Shown here one piece after another: positions 8,900 to 17,195 of a stretch of DNA of 64,000 bases. The stretch comes from Aliarcobacter sp. (GTDB taxonomy: Bacteria > Campylobacterota > Campylobacteria > Campylobacterales > Arcobacteraceae): positions 158,725 through 222,724 of the forward strand of contig JAQTXB010000005.1 in NCBI GenBank assembly GCA_028688995.1, given 5' to 3'. The translations under genes and the position numbers were made by a program. The notes under the pieces were generated by a model, which saw only the letters and a list, made by a program, of their open reading frames with translations, was not told the DNA's origin and did not search any database. Positions within the stretch are counted from its first letter, which is position 1; each line of letters opens with the position of its first letter.

Positions 8900-9378
8900 C
8901 TTACTTTTTGGTCTCAAAAAAGTAAGCAAAAAAGACTGCCGAATTGATGAAGGCAAAGCTTCCTAAGATTTTAGTCTTTTTTTTCTGCGTTGCGGAACTC
9001 GTCGAAAAAGTGCATTTAGCACTTTTCTCTCCTCAAACAGTCCTCACTTTTCACCGAAAAAAAAGCCTAAAATCTTAGCTTCATCAAAGGCAGAATAAAT
9101 CCCGAGTGTTCAAACTATCTTTTTTAAATTGAGTAAAGAAAAGTTGTTAGTCAAAAAATCAAAAATGCAAATGTCCTTATCCCATATTCCAACATCTACA
9201 GAAGCTGAGCGTTTGTTTTCTCTTTTCGAAAAGGCTTGCAACTGTTTGAGTAAATAAATGTGCTAAATGCACATATTTATGAGTTTTGCAAGACAGAAAA
9301 GATAAAACAATAAGTGAAGGAACCCAAAGGGCTTCGAAGCCGTTGGTGGCTTTGCTTACTTTGTCCACACAAAGTAAG
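8900..9378. repeat. Structured noncoding element: two diverged repeat copies in inverted orientation
   Basis: No credible gene lies between 8775 and 9424. The block instead has matching ends: hairpin CTTACTTTTT...AAAAAGTAAG at 8900-8926 and CTTACTTT...AAAGTAAG at 9355-9378. Reading inward from each end gives the same order of blocks in opposite orientation: the hairpin plus CAAA; TTTTCTGCGTTGCGGAACTC (8981-9000) against TTTTCTGTCTTGCAAAACTC (9281-9300, complement); GTGCATTTAGCAC (9010-9022) against its exact complement (9260-9272); and CTCAAACAGT (9032-9041) against its exact complement (9241-9250). A further inverted pair, CTAAGATTTTAG... against ...CTAAAATCTTAG, lies inside the left copy. 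The block looks less AT-rich than its surroundings. It resembles widespread repeats that are often mis-annotated as short ORFs (from memory, not searched). Confidence 0.7.
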
Positions 9379-9424
9379 AAGAAGTAATGAGCTTTATATT
9401 TTTTAAGAGGAAATAGTTTTAATA

Positions 9425-10054
9425 TTAATATGAAATATAATACCAATTCTTTTCAATAAATTTTATTTTTAATTTTGCATCATCATATCTTTTAGGATCT
9501 CCACCATCAGCAACATATAAAAACCCTGAATAATTATCTTTAAATCCAATAAAATTATAAAATAATATATAAGTCTTATTTTCAATTTTTTGAATTGTTA
9601 TTCTATTCTCAGTCGTAATATTTGGATATTCATTTGAAATGTTTACTGAACATATATTTCTATTATCAGACCTATCTACACAAATTCCATCTACTGGAAA
9701 TTCTTTGTTATTTAAAATTTCAGTTACTATTTTATTATATATCTTTTTATTTTTTGAAAATTTTAAATTTTGTTTAAACTCACCAATTATAATAAAAACC
9801 ATAATTAAAATACTAACTGCATTAATACATATAGGAATAAAACTTTTCCATCCAATCTTTTTAAACTTTAATAAACAAGTTAAACTAGCTATTAATACAA
9901 TTAAATACAATACAATTATTATTAAAAATAAAAACCCTAATAAAACAGAATCACCTAAATTAGGAGAATCTGTTGGTTCAAAAATAAATATAAATAAAAT
10001 CAACAAAGAAAAAATTATAGAAAATCTGAATCTCCACTTTATTTCATCAAACAT
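9425..10054 (-). CDS. Hypothetical membrane-anchored protein (209 aa)
   Basis: No family is recognised. The N-terminal half has three hydrophobic helices (about residues 10-25, 36-62 and 71-91). The C-terminal half (about 95-209) is hydrophilic and contains two cysteines, CVDRSDNRNIC, that could form a disulfide outside the cytoplasm. Aromatic beta-like stretches follow (KTYILFYNFIGF, GFLYVADGGDPKRYDD). The ribosome site AAGGAATTTT precedes the ATG. It lies next to the inverted repeat element and downstream of the valS terminator, so it is probably a stand-alone accessory gene. No promoter is obvious. Confidence 0.55.
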   Translation of the reverse strand: MFDEIKWRFRFSIIFSLLILFIFIFEPTDSPNLGDSVLLGFLFLIIIVLYLIVLIASLTCLLKFKKIGWKSFIPICINAVSILIMVFIIIGEFKQNLKFSKNKKIYNKIVTEILNNKEFPVDGICVDRSDNRNICSVNISNEYPNITTENRITIQKIENKTYILFYNFIGFKDNYSGFLYVADGGDPKRYDDAKLKIKFIEKNWYYISY

Positions 10055-10072
10055 AAAATTCCTTAAAAAAAT

Positions 10073-10103
10073 AAAGCCCCATCAAAACTTGACGGGGCTT
10101 TTC
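10073..10103 (-). terminator. valS terminator
   Basis: A GC-rich stem AAAGCCCC/GGGGCTTT with an extra TCAA/TTGA pairing lies just after the valS stop. On the minus strand it is followed by ATTTTTTT. Confidence 0.85.
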
Positions 10104-10129
10104 AAAAATCTAACTAAAAAAATCTCTTA

Positions 10130-12793
10130 TTAACTCAAAGACTTCAACTCAGCCACAACCTTAGCCAATTTATCTTCAGCCGATGCTAACCCTGCTCTAT
10201 TCTCTTCTAAAACATTTGCTGGTGCATTTGCTACGAATCTTTCGTTATTTAACATTCCAGATAGTTTTGCTATCTCTTTTTCTAATTTTTCTTGTTGTTT
10301 AGAAAGTTTAGAGATAATTGGTGTCATATCAATTTCACCAGTTGGGATATAAACTTCTAGGTTATCACTTACATCTGTGATTGAGTTTTCTTGCTTTTCA
10401 GTTACAAACTCAATATTTTCTACTTTTGCTAATTTTTCAATAAATGGTTTAGCCATTTCATTATCAATATTTTTATTGATTTTTAAATACGCTTTTGCAA
10501 TTTTTGAGTTACCCATATCTATGATAACTTTTGCTCTTCTAATAGCTGTAATTGCTTCTTCTATGATTGCAAACATATCTTCGATTTCTTGATTTTTTGC
10601 TATTTCTTTTGGGAAATTCATAATCATCAATGAATCACCCTCTTCAAGTGTTGTTCCACTTAATTTGTGATATAAATAATCAGAAATAAATGGCATAAAT
10701 GGAGATACCATTTTTAAAGTTTCTTTGAAAATTGCTCCAAGTTCTACTACTGAATCTTTTGAAGCTTTTGCATATTCGATTCCCCAGTCGCAGAATTCAT
10801 TCCATACAAATTTATATAAAATACTTGCTGATTCGTTGAATTTATAAGTTTCTAACGCATTTCTTAACTCATCAACTGCATCACTTAATTTACTTTGCAT
10901 ATAAAGACCAAGTGGTGTTTTAATAGTAATATCTTTTAAATCAGGGAAAGTTTCCACATTTAACTGTAAGAAATTACTTGCATTATAAAGCTTATTTGTA
11001 AAGTTTCTAAATTGCTCTAGATTTTTTGCACCTAGTTTAATATCTCTTCCTTGAACACAAAGATATGCAAGTGTAAATCTAATAATATCAGCAGAATGTT
11101 CATTTACCATATCAAGTGGGTCGATTACATTTCCTTTTGATTTTGACATTTTTGCACCATGTTCATCTCTAACTAATGCGTGCATATAAATATCTTCAAA
11201 TGGTAATTGTTTTTTAAAGTGTTCACCCATCATCATCATTCTAGCTACCCAAAAGAACATAATATCAAAACCAGTGATTAGTAATGAATTTGGATAAAAA
11301 TCTTCTTCATCTGTATCATTATAAAGTTCTTTTAATTTTCCATTATTTCCCCAACCTAATGGCGACATAGCCCAAAGAGCTGAAGAAAACCAAGTATCAA
11401 GTACATCTGGGTCTTGAGTATAATGTTTTCCTCCACATTTTGGACACTTCTCTGGCTCATCAGCTTTGTCTGCCCATTGATGACCACAATCATCACAAGT
11501 GAATACAGGAATTCTATGTCCCCACCAAAGTTGTCTAGAAATACACCAAGGTCTTAACTCATCCATCCAAGCTGTATATGAGTTTATCCAATGTGCAGGG
11601 TGGAAAAGTGTCCCATTATGTTCTCCAGTTGCAGCTCTTTCTTTTGTAGTTTCTTTTGTTTTTCTAATTGATTCTTGAGCCATTTCAGAGCTTAAAAACC
11701 ATTGTTGAGAGATAAACGGTTCAACAATATTTTTACATCTATAACAATGCCCTACTTGGTGAATATGCTCTTCAATTTTTACAATATATCCAGCATTTTC
11801 TAAAGCTTTTACAATAACAGGTCTTGCTTCAAGTCTTTCTAGTCCAGCAAACTCTCCACAATATTCGTTTAAAATACCTTTTTCATCAAATACTTTGATA
11901 AACTCTAAATCGTGTCTTTTTCCAACTTCGTAGTCATTTTGGTCATGTGCAGGAGTTACTTTTACAACACCTGTTCCAAATTCCATATCAACATGAGAAT
12001 CTGTAATAACTTTGATTTTTCGCTCAGTTAAAGGTAATAATACTTCTTTTCCAACGATTGATTTATATCTCTCATCGTTAGGATGAACCATGATTGCTGT
12101 ATCCCCAAAGTATGTTTCAGGTCTAGTAGTTGCTACTTGAAGTTCACCACTTCCATCTGCAAATTTATAAATCATATGATAAAACTTACCGTTTACCTCT
12201 TCATGTTCAACTTCAATATCTGATAATGCACCATCGTGTGTACACCAGTTTACCATGTAGTTATTTTGAGTGATATGACCTTCGTTGTATAAAGAGATAA
12301 AAGCTTCTTTTACAGCTTCTTTTAATCCCTCATCCATCGTAAATCTTTCTCTTTTCCAAGCAGGCGTAACTCCAAGTTTTCTCATTTGGTGAACTATATT
12401 TCCACCAGATGTCTCTTTTTGAAGCCAAGCTCTCTCTAAAAACTTTTCTCTTCCGATTTCTTCTTTAGTTGTACCCTCAGCCAAAAGTTGTTTTTCAACA
12501 ACATTTTGTGTTGCAATTCCTGCGTGGTCAGTTCCTGGTTGCCAAAGAGTTTTAAACCCATCCATTCTTTTATATCTTGTAATAATATCTTGTAATGTAA
12601 ATGTTAAGGCATGACCAATATGTAAACTTCCTGTTACATTTGGTGGTGGCATCATGATTGAAAATGTTTTTTGTTTTCCGTTTGCATCTGATTCTTGAAT
12701 AGATTTATTTCCATCTATTTCAAAATAACCTCTGCTCTCCCAAATTTTATAAAAACTATCTTCTACTTTTGACGGTTCGTATTTTTCGCTCAT
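10130..12793 (-). CDS. valS: Valine--tRNA ligase
   Basis: This cytoplasmic class I aminoacyl-tRNA synthetase charges tRNA-Val. Its 887 aa is normal for the short bacterial form. The HIGH motif is at residues 58-61 (GSLHIGHA) and KMSKS at 548-552 (AKMSKSKGNVIDP). The editing domain lies between them (TTRPETYFGDTAIMVHP). A zinc-type cysteine pair set, CDDCGHQW...CPKCGGKHY, is present, and a C-terminal coiled coil (KLSKQQEKLEKEIAKLSGML) closes the protein as in ValS. The gene is transcribed alone, with a TATAAT upstream and a strong terminator downstream. Confidence 0.98.
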   Translation of the reverse strand: MSEKYEPSKVEDSFYKIWESRGYFEIDGNKSIQESDANGKQKTFSIMMPPPNVTGSLHIGHALTFTLQDIITRYKRMDGFKTLWQPGTDHAGIATQNVVEKQLLAEGTTKEEIGREKFLERAWLQKETSGGNIVHQMRKLGVTPAWKRERFTMDEGLKEAVKEAFISLYNEGHITQNNYMVNWCTHDGALSDIEVEHEEVNGKFYHMIYKFADGSGELQVATTRPETYFGDTAIMVHPNDERYKSIVGKEVLLPLTERKIKVITDSHVDMEFGTGVVKVTPAHDQNDYEVGKRHDLEFIKVFDEKGILNEYCGEFAGLERLEARPVIVKALENAGYIVKIEEHIHQVGHCYRCKNIVEPFISQQWFLSSEMAQESIRKTKETTKERAATGEHNGTLFHPAHWINSYTAWMDELRPWCISRQLWWGHRIPVFTCDDCGHQWADKADEPEKCPKCGGKHYTQDPDVLDTWFSSALWAMSPLGWGNNGKLKELYNDTDEEDFYPNSLLITGFDIMFFWVARMMMMGEHFKKQLPFEDIYMHALVRDEHGAKMSKSKGNVIDPLDMVNEHSADIIRFTLAYLCVQGRDIKLGAKNLEQFRNFTNKLYNASNFLQLNVETFPDLKDITIKTPLGLYMQSKLSDAVDELRNALETYKFNESASILYKFVWNEFCDWGIEYAKASKDSVVELGAIFKETLKMVSPFMPFISDYLYHKLSGTTLEEGDSLMIMNFPKEIAKNQEIEDMFAIIEEAITAIRRAKVIIDMGNSKIAKAYLKINKNIDNEMAKPFIEKLAKVENIEFVTEKQENSITDVSDNLEVYIPTGEIDMTPIISKLSKQQEKLEKEIAKLSGMLNNERFVANAPANVLEENRAGLASAEDKLAKVVAELKSLS

Positions 12794-12825
12794 TAAAAAT
12801 CCTATCTTTTTCTATAATATACGCG

Positions 12826-12831
12826 ATTATA
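12826..12831 (-). promoter_or_regulatory. -10 element for valS
   Basis: TATAAT on the minus strand (GATATAATCG) lies about 30 bases before the valS ATG, in the divergent gap with the rhodanese gene. Confidence 0.55.
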
Positions 12832-12919
12832 TCTACTTTTTTCTTATGATGTTATTTTACTAATTGCACTAAATAACTCTATATTTAAAATACATTATTA
12901 ATTTTTCTAATAGATGTGC

Positions 12920-12925
12920 TATAAT
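12920..12925 (+). promoter_or_regulatory. Extended -10 promoter for the rhodanese gene
   Basis: TGCTATAAT is a full extended -10. It lies 35 bases before the ATG, with AAGGAGAG as the ribosome site. Confidence 0.65.
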
Positions 12926-12960
12926 TTTTTGTACTAACTTTTAATATTAAGGAGAGAAAA

Positions 12961-13635
12961 ATGTTAAAAATAATTATAGGAAGTTTTGTATTAAGTGCTT
13001 CACTTTTTGCAGTTGACTTACAAAGTGATGGAGTTGAAGTAAATTACAAAAATTCAAAAGATGAATTAAAAAATATTGTTATTAAAAGAGAAAAAAAAGA
13101 CGAGTGTAAAAATGTAAATTTCGACCCAAAAACTGTTTATGGGGGAGAACATCAAGCTGCTGATTCAGTTGATGCAAACTGTAAAAGAGCCTTTGTAACT
13201 TATATGGGGAAAATTGCTCCAATGAAATTTTCACCAAAAGTTGAAACATATGGAGAAGTTGAAGTTTTAGAGTTTATAGAAAAAGCAAAAACAGATAAAA
13301 ATATGATGTTAGTAGATTCAAGAACTGAAAATTGGTTTTTCCATGAAACAATCCCAAGTGCTATAAATATTCCATATGTTTATATGAAACAATCTCAATA
13401 TCCTGATGAATTTAAAGAGTATTTAGAAATCTTAGGAGTAAAAATCACTGGTGATAAATATGATTTTAAAAATGCAAAAGAGATATTATTATTTTGTAAT
13501 GGCGCATGGTGTGGACAATCTCCTGAATCTATGAAAGCATTAATTGCAATTGGTTATCCAGAAGAGAAACTAAAATGGTACAGAGGTGGAATGCAGTCTT
13601 GGTTAAGTTTAGGACTTACAACAGTTAAACCATAA
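12961..13635 (+). CDS. Exported rhodanese-domain protein
   Basis: A 224-aa protein with a signal peptide (MLKIIIGSFVLSASLFAVD, likely cleaved after about residue 18). A rhodanese domain covers about residues 98-220. The active-site loop is CNGAWCGQS with candidate persulfide cysteine C179, and the CH2A/CH2B-like segments are MLVDSRTENWFFHETIPSAINIPY and WYRGGMQSWLSLGL. The loop has an extra cysteine (C184), giving a CxxxxC arrangement. Three more cysteines lie in the N-terminal part. It probably handles sulfane sulfur in the periplasm, fitting the sox genes further on, but it is transcribed alone. Confidence 0.85.
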   Translation: MLKIIIGSFVLSASLFAVDLQSDGVEVNYKNSKDELKNIVIKREKKDECKNVNFDPKTVYGGEHQAADSVDANCKRAFVTYMGKIAPMKFSPKVETYGEVEVLEFIEKAKTDKNMMLVDSRTENWFFHETIPSAINIPYVYMKQSQYPDEFKEYLEILGVKITGDKYDFKNAKEILLFCNGAWCGQSPESMKALIAIGYPEEKLKWYRGGMQSWLSLGLTTVKP

Positions 13636-13665
13636 AAAAAGAGAGTTTTAGGACTCTCTTTTTTT
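13634..13665. terminator. Bidirectional terminator after rhodanese gene
   Basis: AAAAAAAGAGAGT/ACTCTCTTTTTTT stem with a 6-base loop lies between two convergent genes, with T-tracts in both directions. Confidence 0.9.
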
Positions 13666-13677
13666 AACTCTACTTTT

Positions 13678-14709
13678 TTAATCTTTAAAAAACCTATCAA
13701 AATCTTCCACAAGTGACATATCAAGTTTTCCATCTTTTGCTTCTTTTTTCATAATTTCGATAGCTTTTTCATGGCTAAAAGCAGTTCTATAAACTCTTGG
13801 TTCTTTTAAAGCATGATAAATATTTAAAGTATTCATTAACCTATCTTTTAAACTTAAATCTTTTGCACTTAATCCCAAAGGATAACCACTTCCATCAACT
13901 CTTTCTTGAACTTTTGAAGCCCAAACTGCAATGTCATTAAATCCCATAATATTGTTTAAAATCTTTTTTGAATAGTATGGATAAGCTTTTATAATTTCAT
14001 ATTCATTTGAAGTTAGTGGCTCTTTTTTATTTAGAATTTTTGATGGAATCGTTAGTTTTCCAATATTTTGTAAAGAGTTTGCAATTAAAAAAGTTTGTTT
14101 ATCTTTATTTTCAAAATCATACTCTTTTGTAATTTTTTCACATAAAATCAAAAGATTTGAATTTGGATTTACAATTTTATGAAAAACTGTTGTGATTTTT
14201 AAAATCTCTTCAAAATCTAAAATAGTTGTAAAATCATATAAAGAAGCATAAATAAACATCAAAATATCATTTTCATTTAATAAATCTAAGAAAAATCCAA
14301 CTTGAGAAGAAATATCTAAAAGTTCACTTTTATTCTCTTTTATATACTCTTTTGCTTTTATTCTATTCTCAATATTATCAATTCCTAAAGAGAACTCTTT
14401 ATCTAAAAAACTAGCAAATGAGATAATTTCTAAAAACAAAGGATTATTCAAAGTTTCACTTTTTTCTAAAAAAGGAAGTTGTTCTAAATCCTCTTTTTTA
14501 AAATCATAACATAATGAATAAGAGCATAAATCTGCTAGTTGTTTTGGTTCAAGATTGTGTTTTATTCCTAAATGTAAAGCTATAAAAGCCACTCTTTTAT
14601 AGTGTCCTAAAGTTGTGTTTTCTAAATCTTTTTTTCTAAAATCAAAGGCTAAACTTGTTGCTAATAAAAAATTATTTAGATTAAAAGGCATCTGTTTTTT
14701 CTTATCCAT
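13678..14709 (-). CDS. Degenerate HD-GYP-domain protein (probably non-catalytic)
   Basis: A 343-aa cytoplasmic helical protein. The second half clearly follows the HD-GYP pattern: SLQNIGKLTIPSKILNKKEPLTSNEYEIIKAYPYYSKKIL at about 212-251, then QERVDGSGYPLGLSAKDLSLKDRLMNTLNIYHAL from 269. The metal ligands are missing. The HD of HDIGK reads QN, the histidine of the KxHP segment is a tyrosine, and HHERxDGSGYP reads KVQERVDGSGYP. An earlier HD-like segment (LGHYKRVAFIALHLGI) is also incomplete. It probably binds or scaffolds rather than hydrolysing cyclic di-GMP. It is a single gene with an AGGA ribosome site, convergent with the rhodanese gene. Confidence 0.8.
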   Translation of the reverse strand: MDKKKQMPFNLNNFLLATSLAFDFRKKDLENTTLGHYKRVAFIALHLGIKHNLEPKQLADLCSYSLCYDFKKEDLEQLPFLEKSETLNNPLFLEIISFASFLDKEFSLGIDNIENRIKAKEYIKENKSELLDISSQVGFFLDLLNENDILMFIYASLYDFTTILDFEEILKITTVFHKIVNPNSNLLILCEKITKEYDFENKDKQTFLIANSLQNIGKLTIPSKILNKKEPLTSNEYEIIKAYPYYSKKILNNIMGFNDIAVWASKVQERVDGSGYPLGLSAKDLSLKDRLMNTLNIYHALKEPRVYRTAFSHEKAIEIMKKEAKDGKLDMSLVEDFDRFFKD

Positions 14710-14766
14710 TTTTTAAATCCTGTCTATAAAATTAAAACTATTACTTATATAAAAGTGATATTACAA

Positions 14767-14772
14767 TATAAT
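14767..14772 (+). promoter_or_regulatory. -10 element for the metallo-beta-lactamase-fold gene
   Basis: TATAAT lies 28 bases before the ATG, followed by an AAAAAGGA ribosome site. Confidence 0.55.
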
Positions 14773-14800
14773 TTTTAATTATAAATTAAAAAGGATAACT

Positions 14801-15721
14801 ATGCTAAAAAAAGTTCTATTTTCATTAATATTTTCATCAATTTCTGTTTTTGCATTTGATTACAATTTAAAACCAGTAAAAATTACAAAAGATGTTTGGT
14901 GTTTTTTAGGAAAACTTGAGATTCCATCAAAAGAAAATGGTGGTTTTATGTCAAATAGTTGTTATATAAAAGCAGATAATAGTTATGTTTTAATTGATAC
15001 AGGAGCTAGTTTTCAGTTTGCAAAACAAGCCTATGAAGCCATGTCAAAAATAGAAAAACTACCAGTTAAATTAGTAATAAATACTCACAGTCATGATGAT
15101 CATTGGCTTGGAAATAATTTTTACAAAGAGACATTTAAGGCAAAAATTTTAGGACCATCACTTATTAACACTCAATATTCAAGCGATTCAAAAACAAGAA
15201 TGTTTGAAGTAATAAAATCTGATGCAATAAAAGGAACAAAAATTATAAAAATTGATGAGATTGTAAATGAAGTTAAAAACATAAAAATAGGTGATAAAGA
15301 AATTACGATTATTCCTGTTGGAACAAAAGCCCATACTTCAGAAGATTTATTTGTTTTTATGCCAAATGAAAAGGTTCTTTTTTCAGGTGATTTAGTAATG
15401 AATGGAAGAGTTACTTCAAATAGAGATGGTTCAGTTATTGGTTCAATTAAAGCCCTTGATATGATAAAAGAAAAAGATTGGAACTATTTAGTTGCTGGTC
15501 ATGGATTAGATACTTCAAAAACAGCAATAAATGAAGCTGTTGAGTATTTTACTTTATTAAAACAAAGAGTTTTAGAAGCTATTGAAAATGAGACAAATGG
15601 AAGTGAGATTACAAAAGTTGTAACAATGGATGAATTTAAAAATAAAGCTATGTATCAAGAATTAAATAGCAAAAATGTATTTGATGCCTTTAGAGAATTG
15701 GAATTTTACGAAGGAAATTAA
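14801..15721 (+). CDS. Exported metallo-beta-lactamase-fold hydrolase
   Basis: A 306-aa periplasmic protein with signal peptide MLKKVLFSLIFSSISVFAF. The zinc-binding motif HSHDDH is at residues 96-101 (VINTHSHDDHWLGN). Further ligands are the histidine in GTKAHTSEDLFVF, the aspartate in VLFSGDLVMNGR and the histidine in VAGHG. Aspartate rather than the class B1 cysteine at the third site makes a glyoxalase/hydrolase-like or B3-like enzyme more likely than a true B1 beta-lactamase. It is monocistronic with its own TATAAT. The substrate is unknown; sulfur or thioester chemistry is only a guess from the rhodanese nearby. Confidence 0.85.
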   Translation: MLKKVLFSLIFSSISVFAFDYNLKPVKITKDVWCFLGKLEIPSKENGGFMSNSCYIKADNSYVLIDTGASFQFAKQAYEAMSKIEKLPVKLVINTHSHDDHWLGNNFYKETFKAKILGPSLINTQYSSDSKTRMFEVIKSDAIKGTKIIKIDEIVNEVKNIKIGDKEITIIPVGTKAHTSEDLFVFMPNEKVLFSGDLVMNGRVTSNRDGSVIGSIKALDMIKEKDWNYLVAGHGLDTSKTAINEAVEYFTLLKQRVLEAIENETNGSEITKVVTMDEFKNKAMYQELNSKNVFDAFRELEFYEGN

Positions 15722-15803
15722 ATATTTTTATTTTATTGTAGTTTCACTATGTGAGAGTAAAAAAAACTAAATTTAAAATAAATCTTCTTTTAAATTGCTT
15801 TGC

Positions 15804-15809
15804 TATATT
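15804..15809 (+). promoter_or_regulatory. Extended -10 promoter for the DJ-1/PfpI gene
   Basis: TGCTATATT lies 33 bases before the ATG, with AAGGAGAA as the ribosome site. Confidence 0.5.
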
Positions 15810-15841
15810 ATCTACTTAATTAATAAAATTAAGGAGAACTT

Positions 15842-16408
15842 ATGTCAAAAAAAATTTTAATATTAGCTGGTGATTTTGTAGAAGATTATGAACTTATGGT
15901 TCCTTTTCAATGTCTAAAAATGTTAGGTTATAGTGTTGATGTTGTTTGTCCAGATAAAAAAGCAGGTGAACAAATTAAAACTGCTATTCATGATTTCGAA
16001 GGTGACCAAACTTATACAGAAAAACCTGGTCACAACTTCACTTTAAATGCTTCATTTGCTGATGTAAATGAATCAACTTACGATGCCTTAGTTATTCCTG
16101 GAGGTCGAGCTCCTGAGTATATTAGATTAAATGCAAGAGTAATTGAAATTGTTCAAAACTTCAATAGTGCAAATAAACCAATTGCTTCTATTTGTCATGG
16201 TATTTTAGTTTTAGCAGCTGCTGGAATTATAAAAAATAAAACTTGTTCTTGTTATCCAGCTTGTGCTCCTGATGTTGGGCTTAGTGGTGGAACATGGGCA
16301 GATATTGGCTTTGAAAGTGCAATCGTTGATGGGAATTTAGTAACAGCTGCTGCTTGGCCTGCTCATCCTGAATGGTTAGCTAAATTTAATGAGTTATTAG
16401 TAAAATAA
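15842..16408 (+). CDS. DJ-1/PfpI-family protein
   Basis: A 188-aa cytoplasmic protein of the class I glutamine-amidotransferase-like fold. The nucleophile elbow is ASICHG with C118, and the conserved acidic partner is E15 in DFVEDYE. Other family marks are [12 protein letters not shown] and the C-terminal AAWPAHPEW. The glutamate-cysteine-histidine arrangement and the long PGG loop match the PfpI/YhbO-like branch (stress protein, suggested deglycase or glyoxalase). The role in this organism is unknown. An IclR-type regulator starts 31 bases downstream with its own TATAAT. Confidence 0.88.
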   Translation: MSKKILILAGDFVEDYELMVPFQCLKMLGYSVDVVCPDKKAGEQIKTAIHDFEGDQTYTEKPGHNFTLNASFADVNESTYDALVIPGGRAPEYIRLNARVIEIVQNFNSANKPIASICHGILVLAAAGIIKNKTCSCYPACAPDVGLSGGTWADIGFESAIVDGNLVTAAAWPAHPEWLAKFNELLVK

Positions 16409-16414
16409 ATTCGT

Positions 16415-16420
16415 TATAAT
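16415..16420 (+). promoter_or_regulatory. -10 element for the IclR-family gene
   Basis: TATAAT (CGTTATAATAAA) lies 19 bases before the ATG, immediately after the DJ-1 gene stop. The transcript leader would be very short. Confidence 0.45.
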
Positions 16421-16439
16421 AAATCTAAAAAGGTTTATT

Positions 16440-17174
16440 ATGGCTTCTTCTATAAAATCTTTATCTAAAGGTTTAAAAGTTTATAGGTTTATCATAGATT
16501 TTGGTAAACCTATTTTGGCAGTTACATTGTGTGAAAAATTACAAATTGATAAAAGCACAATGTCAAGACTTTTAAAAACCCTAAAAGATGAAGATTTTAT
16601 CTCTTATTTAGAAAATTCAAATGAAATAATTGCAAATGATATTTCAAATAAAACAAATCAAACTACAAAAATAGAACTACTTATAAAATCAACAAAAGTT
16701 TTACTTGAAGAGATTTCAAAAAAAACAAATGAATGTGCCTATTTAGGTATTTTTGATGATTATAAAGTTTCATATATAAACCAAATTGATTTATCAAACC
16801 AAAAGTTAAAAACAAGAAATAATATTGGTGTTCAAGTAAATCTTCACACAAGTGCTTTAGGAAAATCAATGTTAGCTTTTGGAAATTATGATTTAGAAAA
16901 AATCAAATTTAATCAATTCACAAACAATACAATTACAGATATAAACAAATTAAAAATTGAGATAGAACAAGTAAAAAGTAGAGGTTATTCAGTTGATAAC
17001 AAAGAGTATCAAGATGGAATGTGTTGTGTTGCTGTTCCACTTTTTAATAAAGAGAATATTTTGATTGGTTCAGTTGGAATTTCTGGAAATTCTGCAAGAT
17101 TAAAAGCTAATAAACTAGATGAAATTGGAGAAACTATCTCAGATATAGTTTCAAAATATTCTATTGTTTATTAG
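16440..17174 (+). CDS. IclR-family transcriptional regulator
   Basis: A 244-aa regulator with an N-terminal winged helix (SSIKSLSKGLKVYRFIIDF...LCEKLQIDKSTMSRLLKTLKDEDFISY, about residues 3-58). A C-terminal GAF-like effector domain carries the usual LHTSALGKSMLAF and GYSVDNKEYQDGMCCVAVPLFN signatures. IclR proteins sense small carboxylates or aromatics, but the effector here cannot be read. It follows the DJ-1 gene and converges with the sox-linked hydrolase gene at 17196. Its targets are unknown; the flanking genes are the first candidates. Confidence 0.9.
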   Translation: MASSIKSLSKGLKVYRFIIDFGKPILAVTLCEKLQIDKSTMSRLLKTLKDEDFISYLENSNEIIANDISNKTNQTTKIELLIKSTKVLLEEISKKTNECAYLGIFDDYKVSYINQIDLSNQKLKTRNNIGVQVNLHTSALGKSMLAFGNYDLEKIKFNQFTNNTITDINKLKIEIEQVKSRGYSVDNKEYQDGMCCVAVPLFNKENILIGSVGISGNSARLKANKLDEIGETISDIVSKYSIVY

Positions 17175-17195
17175 CCTTTTCAGATTTAAACTATT

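Noticed and set aside
8900-9378. CRISPR array or insertion sequence
   Set aside because: There are no regularly spaced direct repeats, no transposase frame and no target-site duplication. The symmetry is inverted and includes internal hairpins.
9177-9446. 89-aa minus-strand ORF in the track
   Set aside because: It lies within the inverted structured repeat, has no good ribosome site, and its residues follow hairpin sequence. It is a by-product of the repeat.
9639-10133. 164-aa plus-strand ORF
   Set aside because: It is antisense to the 209-aa membrane protein, and its hydrophobic low-complexity translation reflects complement of A-rich codons. It also runs through the valS terminator.
14801-15721. 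True class B1 beta-lactamase
   Set aside because: The third zinc site has aspartate in SGDLV instead of the B1 cysteine, so a resistance call is not supported.
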